A DNA stretch of 64,000 nt. Origin: Tomitella biformata AHU 1821 (lineage in GTDB: Bacteria; Actinomycetota; Actinomycetes; Mycobacteriales; Mycobacteriaceae). The notes beneath the pieces are model-generated. The model was not told the DNA's origin, did not search any database, and saw only the letters and a list, made by a program, of their open reading frames with translations. The DNA is taken from contig NZ_BAVQ01000036.1 in NCBI RefSeq assembly GCF_000524475.1, positions 1-64,000 on the forward strand, read 5' to 3'. This document shows positions 26,091 through 33,305 of this stretch, one piece after another; position 1 is the first letter of the stretch; every line of letters starts with the position of its first letter. The translations under genes and the position numbers were made by a program.

Positions 26091-27026
26091 TTAGGCCCTA
26101 TTGGCGTCGAGGAACCCCAGCAGCGCCGCGGTGGTCTCGGCGGGGGCCTCTTGGTGGGCGAAATGCCCCACCGGCAGCGTCGTCAGAGTGCGGTGCGGGG
26201 CCCATCGGGTGCACCGCCGATACGTGGCGGCGAGCACATATGGGTCCTGCTGGCCCGTGATCTGCAGGACGGGCACCCGCACCCGGCCACCCATCGCGGC
26301 GCGGAAGCGGCGGCCGTCGGGGCGGAACTGGCTGCGGAAGGCCCAGCGGTGGTACTCCAGGCCGCAGTGCGCGACGCCGAGGACCTGGATGGCGGATCGG
26401 GCGTGGGCGGCGGATTCCGCGAAGTCGGGCCCGCCGAGCCAGGCCGGGCCGGAGCGGGCGCGCAGCAGCAGCTCCGCGCCGAAACCGTCGTCGTCGGTGA
26501 GCCTGCGCTCCGCGACACGTGGCTGCTGATCCCGCAGCAGTGGTCCCGCGAAGGCCGCGCGCTGGGCGCGATTGCGCAGGACGGCCTGGCGCAGGCCGAG
26601 AGGGTGTGGCGCGGAGACCGTGGCGATGGCCGCGACCCGGTTCGGGTGCAATTGCGCGGTGGCCCAACAGACGAGACCGCCATCGGCGTGCCCGATCAGC
26701 GTCGCGGTGTCGTGGCCCAGCGCGCGCACCAGCGCGGCGATATCGCCGGCGAGGGTCCAGCCGTCGTAGCCGCGCGGCGGCTTGTCGCTATCGCCGTAGC
26801 CGCGCAGGTCGACCGCCACCGTGCGGTAGCCGGCGGCGCCCAGGGCGACAAGTTGGCGTCGCCAGGAGTACCAGTAGTCGGCGAACCCGTGCAGGAGCAC
26901 CACCAGGGGCGCGTCGGGCGAATCCGGGCCGGCCTCCACCGCGTGCAGCCGGATGCCGTTCGCGTGGACGTCGAGATGCCGCCACGGCCCGGGGTGCCGG
27001 ACGCTCGAGGGATCAGGTGTGGGCAT
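26091..27026 (-). CDS. ephE: Alpha/beta hydrolase, epoxide hydrolase-like (EphE)
   Basis: The 311-aa protein has the H-G-F-A-D-Y-W-Y-S-W oxyanion region (about 45-54), an Asp nucleophile in G-H-A-D-G-G-L near 113, and the late G-H-F-A-H histidine near 290. An Asp nucleophile with the H-G-x-P/A-x-x-W-x-x-W-R signature is typical of epoxide hydrolases or haloalkane dehalogenases, not lipases. Its position beside the holin-like gene and, ignoring the insert, marP matches the mycobacterial ephE. The physiological epoxide is unknown. It lies 20 nt downstream of the holin-like gene on the same strand. Confidence 0.85.
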   Translation of the reverse strand: MPTPDPSSVRHPGPWRHLDVHANGIRLHAVEAGPDSPDAPLVVLLHGFADYWYSWRRQLVALGAAGYRTVAVDLRGYGDSDKPPRGYDGWTLAGDIAALVRALGHDTATLIGHADGGLVCWATAQLHPNRVAAIATVSAPHPLGLRQAVLRNRAQRAAFAGPLLRDQQPRVAERRLTDDDGFGAELLLRARSGPAWLGGPDFAESAAHARSAIQVLGVAHCGLEYHRWAFRSQFRPDGRRFRAAMGGRVRVPVLQITGQQDPYVLAATYRRCTRWAPHRTLTTLPVGHFAHQEAPAETTAALLGFLDANRA

Positions 27027-27046
27027 TGACAGAGCTTAGTGCCTGG

Positions 27047-27550
27047 TCAGCGCAGGGCGTGGCGGCCGGTGTCGGACCCAGCCGCGTCGGAGCCGGGCAG
27101 CAGCGTCGACATCTCCTTGACCGAGTCGATCGTCTTCTTCGGCGCACGGATCTTGCGGACCCGCAGATAGCCGAGGAAACCGAACAGCGCGGCCGCCAGG
27201 ACCTGGACGGCGAACACGATCAGGAAGGCCGCCCAGCGCGGCAGCCACTCGCTGAGGAGCTCGCCGAGGAAGAAGAACGCGAAGAAGGTGCTGAACAGCA
27301 GGATCGTGCCAGCCAGGATGAAGAAGATGCTGCCCTGCAGGCCCTTCTTGACCTCGCCGGTGACCTCGGCCTTCGCCAGCTCAACCTCGGCGCGCACCAG
27401 CGTCGACATCTGGCTGGTCGCGTTCTTGACGAGATCGCCGATGGACGCCTGCGCCACGTCGGGATCTAAGTTGGTCAGCGGGATCGACGTGATGGAGCCC
27501 GGGGCCCCATTGCCGGCTCCTCGGCCTGTGGTGCGGTCGGTCAAGCTCAC
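27047..27550 (-). CDS. Phage-holin-family membrane protein (Rv3669-like)
   Basis: The 167-aa protein has a cytoplasmic N-terminus and amphipathic helix (R-A-E-V-E-L-A-K-A-E-V near 55-65), then two membrane segments (about 75-98 and 107-130), and a basic R-V-R-K-I-R tail. This is the actinobacterial 'phage holin superfamily IV' pattern, a misnomer for housekeeping membrane proteins. Function is unknown. GTG 27550 has GGAGGG 6 nt upstream. It lies upstream of ephE on the same strand, probably one transcript. Confidence 0.8.
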   Translation of the reverse strand: MSLTDRTTGRGAGNGAPGSITSIPLTNLDPDVAQASIGDLVKNATSQMSTLVRAEVELAKAEVTGEVKKGLQGSIFFILAGTILLFSTFFAFFFLGELLSEWLPRWAAFLIVFAVQVLAAALFGFLGYLRVRKIRAPKKTIDSVKEMSTLLPGSDAAGSDTGRHALR

Positions 27551-27644
27551 GTCAACCCTCCGAAATGTGTCTGTCCTGCGCGGTATCGGTCCTCATCGTG
27601 CCATGCCCGCCGAGCGCGCACCGGATGGCGTCGACGGCGTGGCG

Positions 27645-28859
27645 TCAGGAGTTAGGCGGCTGTGCGGCGACCCGCTGGTAATGCTTGCCCCGACGCGAGA
27701 TCAGGAACGAGCCGGCCAAGGCCGCGATGACCGACGCGATGAGCACCGCGGCCTTCGCGGTCTCGACCGCCTCGCCACCGTCGATGCCGGTGAGCGAGAG
27801 CTCCACGACCAGCAGGCTGACAGTGAATCCGATGCCGCCGAGCACTGCCAAGGCGAACATGTCCGCGTTCTGCAGGCCGGCGGGGCGGGTGGCGAGGCCG
27901 AATTTGATTGCCAGCCATGCCGAGCCGAAGATACCGATTGTCTTGCCGACCACCAGGCCCACGATGATGCCGATCGCGATCCGGTCGGTCGTGATGTTCT
28001 GCAGTAGCGCGCCGTTGACGTGGACGCCCGCGGCGAAGAACGCGAACAGCGGAACGCACAGGCCGGCGGACCACGGTTGGATGCGGTGCGCGAGGCGGCT
28101 GGCGGGGGACTCCGCCTCACCCGGGTCGTGGACGACCCTGGTGAGCAGGCCGAGCGCGACGCCGGCGACGGTGGCGTGGATCCCAGATTGGTACATGCAG
28201 ACCCAGGCGAGGATGGCGAGCGGCACATACAGCAGCGGGGTCGTGATGCGGCGGCGCTGCGCGAGGGCGTAGACCACGAGGAGGGCGATGGCCCCGGCCA
28301 GCCAGGCCATCGCGATGGTCGCGGTGAAGACGAGGGCGATGATGGCGATCGCGACGAGGTCGTCGACCACGGCGAGGCTGAGCAGGAACACCCGCGCGCT
28401 CGCCGGGATCCGCTTCGCCGTCAACGACAGCACACCGAGGGCGAACGCGATGTCGGTGGCGACGGGGATCGCCCACGCCTGGTCGATGCCGGGGGTGCCC
28501 CAGCCGATGGACAGCGCGATCACCGCGGGGATCATGACGCCGCCGAACGCGGCGATGATCGGCAGCGCGGCCTTGCGCCGGTCCGCCAACTCGCCCAGCA
28601 CCAGTTCCCGCTTGAGCTCGATGCCGGCAACGAAGAAGAACACGGCGAGCAGGGCGTCCTGCGCCCACGTGCCGAGGGTCAGGTCCAGATTGAGCGACGC
28701 CGGGCCGAGGTTGAAGTCCCGCAGATTGAGGTAGGCGTCGTACAGGGGGGTGTTTGCGCAGAGCAGCGCCAGGGCGGCCGCTGCCAGCAAGAACAGTCCG
28801 CCGGCGGTCTCGGTCCGCAGATAGCGGCCGAAAGCCGTGGGCTTGGGAAGGTCGGTCAT
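27645..28859 (-). CDS. nhaA: Na+/H+ antiporter NhaA
   Basis: The 404-aa antiporter exchanges sodium for protons at the cytoplasmic membrane. It has about 11-12 hydrophobic segments and the NhaA landmarks F-F-F-V-A-G-I-E-L-K-R-E-L near 75, A-T-D-I-A-F-A-L-G near 130 and the paired aspartates in A-V-V-D-D-L-V-A-I near 163. ATG 28859 has GAGAGGG 5 nt upstream; the frame open to 28934 is not family-like. It is transcribed away from the Fic-like gene. I do not recall an nhaA at this place in M. tuberculosis, so it is probably lineage specific. Confidence 0.92.
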   Translation of the reverse strand: MTDLPKPTAFGRYLRTETAGGLFLLAAAALALLCANTPLYDAYLNLRDFNLGPASLNLDLTLGTWAQDALLAVFFFVAGIELKRELVLGELADRRKAALPIIAAFGGVMIPAVIALSIGWGTPGIDQAWAIPVATDIAFALGVLSLTAKRIPASARVFLLSLAVVDDLVAIAIIALVFTATIAMAWLAGAIALLVVYALAQRRRITTPLLYVPLAILAWVCMYQSGIHATVAGVALGLLTRVVHDPGEAESPASRLAHRIQPWSAGLCVPLFAFFAAGVHVNGALLQNITTDRIAIGIIVGLVVGKTIGIFGSAWLAIKFGLATRPAGLQNADMFALAVLGGIGFTVSLLVVELSLTGIDGGEAVETAKAAVLIASVIAALAGSFLISRRGKHYQRVAAQPPNS

Positions 28860-28988
28860 GGTGTCCCTCTCCGGGCATAACAAGGCGCGAAGACCGACGT
28901 TTTCGTCGGCCGCCGACCAGACTTCCCGGCACACCAGTGATAGAGCCTAGCTGCCCAAGCCCCGTCGGGCCGGGTAGCGTCGGAAACT

Positions 28989-29762
28989 GTGACCGCCAGC
29001 CAATTCAGTGACACGGACCCACTCGGCCCCATCCTTGCGCTGCCCGGCGTCGCGGAGGCGGCGGACCGGGCGCGCAAGGGCCTCGAAGAGGTGCACCGGC
29101 ATAAGACGAACAGACGGGGCTGGCCGGCGACGGCCACCGAGGCGTCGGTGCGTGGCGCGCGGGCCTCCGCCTCGATCGCCGGTGGCTCCCTGGAACTGCC
29201 TCTCGACGGCGATATCCAGGACCCGATTCTGGCCGGCGCGCTGCGGGTGTCCGCGGCGCTCGACGGGGACGCGCTGCCCGCGACGATCGCGAATTGGCAG
29301 CGCGCGCCGCTGCAGGTGCTGGCGCGGCTGCACGTGCTGGCCGCGGCCGGGCTGGTCGAGAGCGCGGACGAGTTGGGCCGGCCCCGCACCGATCAGGGCG
29401 TGGGCGAGCGGCTCGACGCGCTGTCGCAGTTGGTGACGGGCGGTACGAATGTGCCGGCTCCGGTGCTGGCGGCCGTCGTGCACGGTGAACTGGCCGCGCT
29501 CGAGCCCTTTGGCCAGGCGGACGGTGTGATCGCCCGCGCCGTGTCCCGGCTGATCTCGACATCCACGGGCCTGGACCCGCATAACCTGGGCGTGCCCGAG
29601 GTGTACTGGCTCAAGCGTCGCAAGGCGTACTTCGCCGCGCTGGACGGCTTCGCGACCGGCACTCCAGAGGGTGTCGCGAACTGGGTGATCACGTGTTGCG
29701 GCGCGCTGGAGACTGGAGCCCAGGAGGCATTGGGCATCGCGAACGCGCACGCGGCGCAGTAG
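28989..29762 (+). CDS. Fic-fold-like protein lacking catalytic motif (Rv3662c-like)
   Basis: The 257-aa product is annotated in relatives as conserved hypothetical. The stretch V-H-G-E-L-A-A-L-E-P-F-G-Q-A-D-G-V-I-A-R near 162-181 aligns with the Fic motif region F-E-x-I-H-P-F-x-D-G-N-G-R-x-x-R: PF and the last G and R are kept, but the catalytic His is Glu and Asn is Asp. The earlier R-G-A-R-A-S-A-S-I-A-G-G near 55-66 aligns with the Fic inhibitory motif S-x-x-I-E-G with Glu lost. It is thus a probable Fic-fold protein without AMP transferase activity. It overlaps the next SDR gene by one base. The Fic assignment is my inference. Confidence 0.65.
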   Translation: MTASQFSDTDPLGPILALPGVAEAADRARKGLEEVHRHKTNRRGWPATATEASVRGARASASIAGGSLELPLDGDIQDPILAGALRVSAALDGDALPATIANWQRAPLQVLARLHVLAAAGLVESADELGRPRTDQGVGERLDALSQLVTGGTNVPAPVLAAVVHGELAALEPFGQADGVIARAVSRLISTSTGLDPHNLGVPEVYWLKRRKAYFAALDGFATGTPEGVANWVITCCGALETGAQEALGIANAHAAQ

Positions 29763-30619
29763 TGGCCCGCCTGGTGAGGTCGGCCGCCGCGCTGCTGCTC
29801 GGACCGTCCCCGAGCCTGCGGGCGGCGGTGTCCACCGCGCGGCGGCGACATCCGGACGAGCTGGCCGGCACCCGGGTGCTGATCACGGGCGCGTCCGCCG
29901 GTATCGGGGCGGCGACGGCGAAGCTGCTGGCGAAGCGGGGCGCGGACGTCACCGTGGTCGCCCGCCGAGAGGACGAGCTGCAGCAGGTGTGTGCGGAGAT
30001 CGCCGCCGCGGGCGGAACCGCTAGGGGCAGGGTCTGCGATGTCACCGATGGCGCGCAGGTCGACGCGCTCGTGGCGCAGGTGCTGGCGGATGGCGGCGTC
30101 GACGTGCTCGTCAATAACGCGGGGCGCTCCATCCGGCGCTCGGTGCTGGAGTCCGTCGACCGTTTCCACGACTATGAGCGCACGATGGCGATCAACTATT
30201 TTGCCGCGGTGCGCCTGACCCTCGGGCTGGTGCCGGCCATGGTTGAGGCGGGCCGCGGCCATGTCGTCAACGTCGCAACGTGGGGCGTGCCGGCGGGGGT
30301 GATGCCGAGATTCTCGGCGTACCACGGGTCCAAAGCCGCGATCAGCGCGTTCACGCGGAGTCTGGGAGCCGAGTTGCGCGGCAGCGGGGTCGATGCCTCC
30401 GCCGTGTCCTTCCCGCTGATCCGTACCGAGATGATCGCGCCGACCGCCGCGTACAAGGACCAACCGGCGCTGACCGCAGAGCAGGCCGCGGGGTGGGTGC
30501 TGCGGGCGCTGCGCACCCGGGAGTTGGAGATCCATCCGCGCAATGTCGATCTGCTGCGAATCGTGAATCGGGTGTCGCCGCGATTGATGGATGCCGCGGT
30601 GCGGCGCGCGGGGATCTAA
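29762..30619 (+). CDS. SDR family oxidoreductase
   Basis: The 285-aa protein has a short basic/hydrophobic N-terminus, cofactor motif T-G-A-S-A-G-I-G-A at about 42-50, V-N-N-A-G near 118, and the Tyr/Lys pair in Y-H-G-S-K near 188-192. The usual active-site Ser is in N-V-A-T-W-G, where Thr stands in its place. It resembles the reductase domains that act on long-chain aldehydes or ketones in mycolate-producing bacteria, but the substrate is not determined. GTG 29762 shares one base with the preceding stop (TAGTG), giving translational coupling to the Fic-like gene. Confidence 0.82.
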   Translation: MARLVRSAAALLLGPSPSLRAAVSTARRRHPDELAGTRVLITGASAGIGAATAKLLAKRGADVTVVARREDELQQVCAEIAAAGGTARGRVCDVTDGAQVDALVAQVLADGGVDVLVNNAGRSIRRSVLESVDRFHDYERTMAINYFAAVRLTLGLVPAMVEAGRGHVVNVATWGVPAGVMPRFSAYHGSKAAISAFTRSLGAELRGSGVDASAVSFPLIRTEMIAPTAAYKDQPALTAEQAAGWVLRALRTRELEIHPRNVDLLRIVNRVSPRLMDAAVRRAGI

Positions 30620-30637
30620 TCCTTCTAGAGAATATGA

Positions 30638-30935
30638 CGCGGGCGGCGTGTCCGACCTTCTCGAACCCCGCCGCCCGCGAACACAGACTGCCAGTTTCCA
30701 AGCGTGCAATGGTGGGTTGTGTGGGTGGCCTCGGCGGGTGCTCGTCGTCCATGTGGGGACCCCTACCCAAAGGGTTCATGTCCCACTGATTCGGCGAGCA
30801 CAACGCAGGCCCACAACGCTTTATGCCTGATGCGGCGTGCTCCGCGTGGAGAGTCTGGATGTCCATGTCGGGAGTTCACGGCCGGGAGAGCGGACCTTCT
30901 CTTCTGATCCGGCCTTGGCCTGCCGTGCTTTCCGT
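30638..30935 (-). ncRNA. Probable Ms1/MTS2823-type RNA
   Basis: The 466-nt gene-free space between the convergent SDR and HAD genes matches the place where mycobacteria encode the abundant RNAP-core-binding RNA Ms1 (MTS2823, beside Rv3661). On the minus strand there is a good promoter: -35 TTGCAC (30965-30970), 17-nt spacer, -10 TAGAAC (30942-30947), predicting a start near 30935. Inside are nested stems: 30738-30744 with 30795-30801 (GTGCTCG/CGAGCAC), 30753-30760 with 30780-30786, and an ACCC-AAA-GGGT cap. A strong GC hairpin (30639-30649 with 30669-30679) marks the 3' end. The implied length of about 298 nt agrees with the roughly 300 nt of Ms1. Identity by sequence was not tested. Confidence 0.6.
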
Positions 30936-30941
30936 AACACA

Positions 30942-30970
30942 GTTCTACCCCGTCTCTCGCAGTGGTGCAA
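30942..30970 (-). promoter_or_regulatory. Promoter of the Ms1-like RNA
   Basis: Minus strand: TTGCAC, 17 nt, TAGAAC. This is close to the vegetative sigma-A pattern of actinobacteria and lies at the start of the gene-free region, pointing away from the HAD gene end. Confidence 0.55.
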
Positions 30971-31085
30971 GGGGTAATTCGAAGGCCGCCAATTGGCGAC
31001 GAGGCGGGCGAATCTCAGGCAGAATGCAGGGGTTGCCCGCTGGTGAGAGCAGTCGCCGCAGTCCGCAGCCGGGTCTCGGCAGGGC

Positions 31086-31904
31086 TCAGGGCCGGCGGCG
31101 CAGCAAACGGTAGGCCAGCGCGCCCGCCGCGACCGCGCCCACGCCCGCCGCCGCGCCCGCGGCGAGAGTGGAGGGGCCGGGGGTCAGATGGCGGGAGTTG
31201 ATCGCGACAGCGTCGGTGAAGGTCAGCACCGGCCAGCCATGCGCGGCGGCGGACTTGCGCAACAGCCGATCGGGGTTGACGGCAGTGGGGTGGCCCACCG
31301 CCTCTAGCATCGGCAGATCCGTACTGGAGTCCGAATATGCGTGACAGTGCTCGAGGTCGTAGCCATGCTCGGCGGCCAGCCTGTTGATGGCCTCGACCTT
31401 GCCCTCGCCGAAGCAGTAGAACTCGAGCTCCCCGGTGTATTTACCGTCCTCGATGCACATCCTGGTGGCTGCGCTATGGGTGGCTCCGAGGGCTTTCGCG
31501 ATGGGCTGGACCACCTCCTCCCCGGAGGCCGACACCACGACGATGTCATGGCCCAGCGCGGTGTGCTCCGCGATGAGGTCGGCGGCCTCGGCGAACACGA
31601 GTGGGGTGACGATGTCATGCAGGGTCTCGCCGACAATCGATTTGATCTGCTCGACGTCCCAGCCCGCGCACATGGCTGTCAAGTAAGTCCGCATCCTGTC
31701 CATCTGGTCGCGGTCGGCGCCCGAGATCAGGAACAGAAACTGCGCATAGCTGCTCTTGAGCACCGCTCTGCGGTTGAGCAGGCCTTCGTCGAAGAAGGGG
31801 CGGCTGAATGCCAGCGTGCTCGACTTCGCGATGAGGGTCTTATCGAGGTCGAAGAACGCCGCCACGCGCCCGGTGGAGGTGGTGGTGCTGTTGTCTTCGC
31901 TCAC
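31086..31904 (-). CDS. HAD-IB family hydrolase (Rv3661-like)
   Basis: The 272-aa protein has the HAD nucleophile motif F-F-D-L-D-K-T-L (about 17-24), motif II V-V-S-A-S-G near 125, a Lys in G-E-G-K-V and motif IV Y-S-D-S-S-T-D-L-P near 190. This is the SerB-like HAD-IB class, probably a phosphomonoesterase. A C-terminal hydrophobic segment (about 240-262, followed by R-L-L-R-R-R-P) suggests a tail anchor. In mycobacteria the equivalent gene sits between the 6C and Ms1 small RNA genes, which matches this locus. Divergent from ssd. Confidence 0.88.
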   Translation of the reverse strand: MSEDNSTTTSTGRVAAFFDLDKTLIAKSSTLAFSRPFFDEGLLNRRAVLKSSYAQFLFLISGADRDQMDRMRTYLTAMCAGWDVEQIKSIVGETLHDIVTPLVFAEAADLIAEHTALGHDIVVVSASGEEVVQPIAKALGATHSAATRMCIEDGKYTGELEFYCFGEGKVEAINRLAAEHGYDLEHCHAYSDSSTDLPMLEAVGHPTAVNPDRLLRKSAAAHGWPVLTFTDAVAINSRHLTPGPSTLAAGAAAGVGAVAAGALAYRLLRRRP

Positions 31905-32014
31905 CAGTCAAGGATAGGCGGACGCCGGCACGGGGGGTGTGGCATCGGACAAACCGCTGGTGAGACGGTTCGGGGACTCGGACACAACGCGTCGATCCGG
32001 GAGTAGCATCGACA

Positions 32015-32105
32015 GCGCTCGGGCCAGGCCCGAGCGCCTTCAGCCCCCCGGGGCTGGACGCGACGACCCCCGCCCACCCCCCTTGGCGGGGGTTGTCCCA
32101 TGTTC
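32015..32105 (+). ncRNA. Probable 6C (B11)-type small RNA upstream of ssd
   Basis: In mycobacteria the 6C RNA B11 is encoded between ssd (Rv3660c) and Rv3661, on the ssd strand. The same place here has a -10-like TAGCAT (32004-32009) followed by three hairpins: GCGCTCGGGC/GCCCGAGCGC (32016-32038), CAGCC/GGCTG with a CCCCGG loop (32041-32056), and a 13-bp stem (32062-32074 with 32085-32097) whose loop contains six Cs. The C-rich loops and about 90-nt length fit 6C, which represses targets by pairing loops with G-rich ribosome sites. The first C hairpin is less ideal than the consensus. Confidence 0.55.
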
Positions 32106-32155
32106 TCGGGCGTCTTCCTTCGCAGATAACTGAACCTCCGTTCTAGACATTGGAG

Positions 32156-32184
32156 TTATCCACAGCTGCTCGCCTATCCACAGG
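32156..32184 (+). promoter_or_regulatory. 29-bp TTATCCACA element, copy A (ssd-tad promoter)
   Basis: TTATCCACA, ten bases, then TATCCACAGG: a direct repeat of TATCCACAG with an 18-bp period. The same arrangement recurs at 39952-39980 and, on the minus strand, at 62447-62475. Here it ends 50 nt before the ssd start codon. The first nonamer equals a DnaA-box consensus, but no replication genes are near; a transcription-factor site is more likely. Confidence 0.65.
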
Positions 32185-32234
32185 CGGCCTGATTCGCGGG
32201 GTGCGAGGGCTAAGCGCTGGGGCACGGTGGGGTC

Positions 32235-33305
32235 ATGGGAATCGACGAACCCCGGCCGGAGCCGGTACTGAGCTGGCTCAGCGGGCCCGTGCTGCGCGGC
32301 GAGGTGTCTCGGGCCACCGCGGCGGCGGCGGTGGCGGTGGAGGAGCTGGACTCGGCGCCGGGCCGTGGGCAGTGGGACCGCGCGCGCACGCTCCTCCTCG
32401 ATGTCGAGGCGGCAGGGGCATGCATCGAGGCCGGGCTGCCCCGCCGAGGCGGGGTGCTGGTGTTGAGCGATGGATCCGAGGGTGCGGACCCCTGGCAGCT
32501 GGCCGTCCGGCTGGGCGCGGAGCACGTGCTCGCGCTGCCGGCCGACGCCGCGCAGCTCGTGCGGCTGCTGGGCAGCGCGCCGCGGGCGACGGGGGCGGGC
32601 ACTGGTGGGGTGGTCGCGGTGGTCGGCGGCAAGGGCGGGGTCGGAGCCTCGGTCTTCGCCGCGGCCGTCGCCGCCTGCGCGCAGCCGGCGGCGTTGCTCG
32701 TGGACCTGGACCCGATGGGGGCGGGCCTGGATCTGATGTTCGGGTTGGAGCGCGCGTCCGGGCTGCGCTGGCCGGATCTGCGCCTGCAGGGCGGCCGCGT
32801 GCATGCGGCGGCGCTGCGGCGGGCGTTGCCGAGCAAGGGCGGGGTCTCGGTCCTGTCCTCTGGCCGGGATCTGGCGCCGCCCGCCGAGCCCGCGGTGCGC
32901 GCGGTTCTGGAGGCGGGACGCGACGGCGGGCTCGTTGTGGTGTGCGACGTGTCCCGGTCGCGGAGCCCCGTCGCTGAGTTGGCCCTCGAGCTTGCGGACC
33001 TGGTGGTGCTCCTCGCGACGGCGGATGTGTCGGCGTGCGCCGCGGCCGCCCGCGCCGCGGCGTGGATCCTGCCGCACAACCCCAACCGGTGCCTGGTGGT
33101 GCGCGGGCCGTCCCCGGGCGGGCTGCGTGCGACCGACATCTCTGCCGCGGTGGGGCTGCCGCTGCTCACCTCGATGCGGCCGGAGCCGGGCCTGGCCCGC
33201 CGGCTCGAGCACTCGGGCCTGGTGTTGGGCCGGCGGTCACCGTTGGCGGCCGCGGCGGGAGCTGTGCTGCGGGTGCACAATCTGCGGCCGGACGGTGCGG
33301 CGTGA
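32235..33305 (+). CDS. ssd: Septum-site/CpaE-like P-loop protein Ssd
   Basis: The 356-aa protein has an N-terminal receiver-like region without phosphorylation Asp, then a MinD/CpaE-like ATPase domain with V-V-G-G-K-G-G-V-G-A-S at about 133-143 (deviant Walker A; final Ser/Thr region altered), V-D-L-D-P-M-G-A-G near 160 and V-V-V-C-D-V-S near 238. In mycobacteria Ssd affects septum formation, and in other bacteria CpaE/TadZ localises the Tad machinery. It heads the ssd-tadABC operon; the next start (GTGA) overlaps its stop. ATG 32235 lies downstream of the TTATCCACA element. Confidence 0.88.
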   Translation: MGIDEPRPEPVLSWLSGPVLRGEVSRATAAAAVAVEELDSAPGRGQWDRARTLLLDVEAAGACIEAGLPRRGGVLVLSDGSEGADPWQLAVRLGAEHVLALPADAAQLVRLLGSAPRATGAGTGGVVAVVGGKGGVGASVFAAAVAACAQPAALLVDLDPMGAGLDLMFGLERASGLRWPDLRLQGGRVHAAALRRALPSKGGVSVLSSGRDLAPPAEPAVRAVLEAGRDGGLVVVCDVSRSRSPVAELALELADLVVLLATADVSACAAAARAAAWILPHNPNRCLVVRGPSPGGLRATDISAAVGLPLLTSMRPEPGLARRLEHSGLVLGRRSPLAAAAGAVLRVHNLRPDGAA

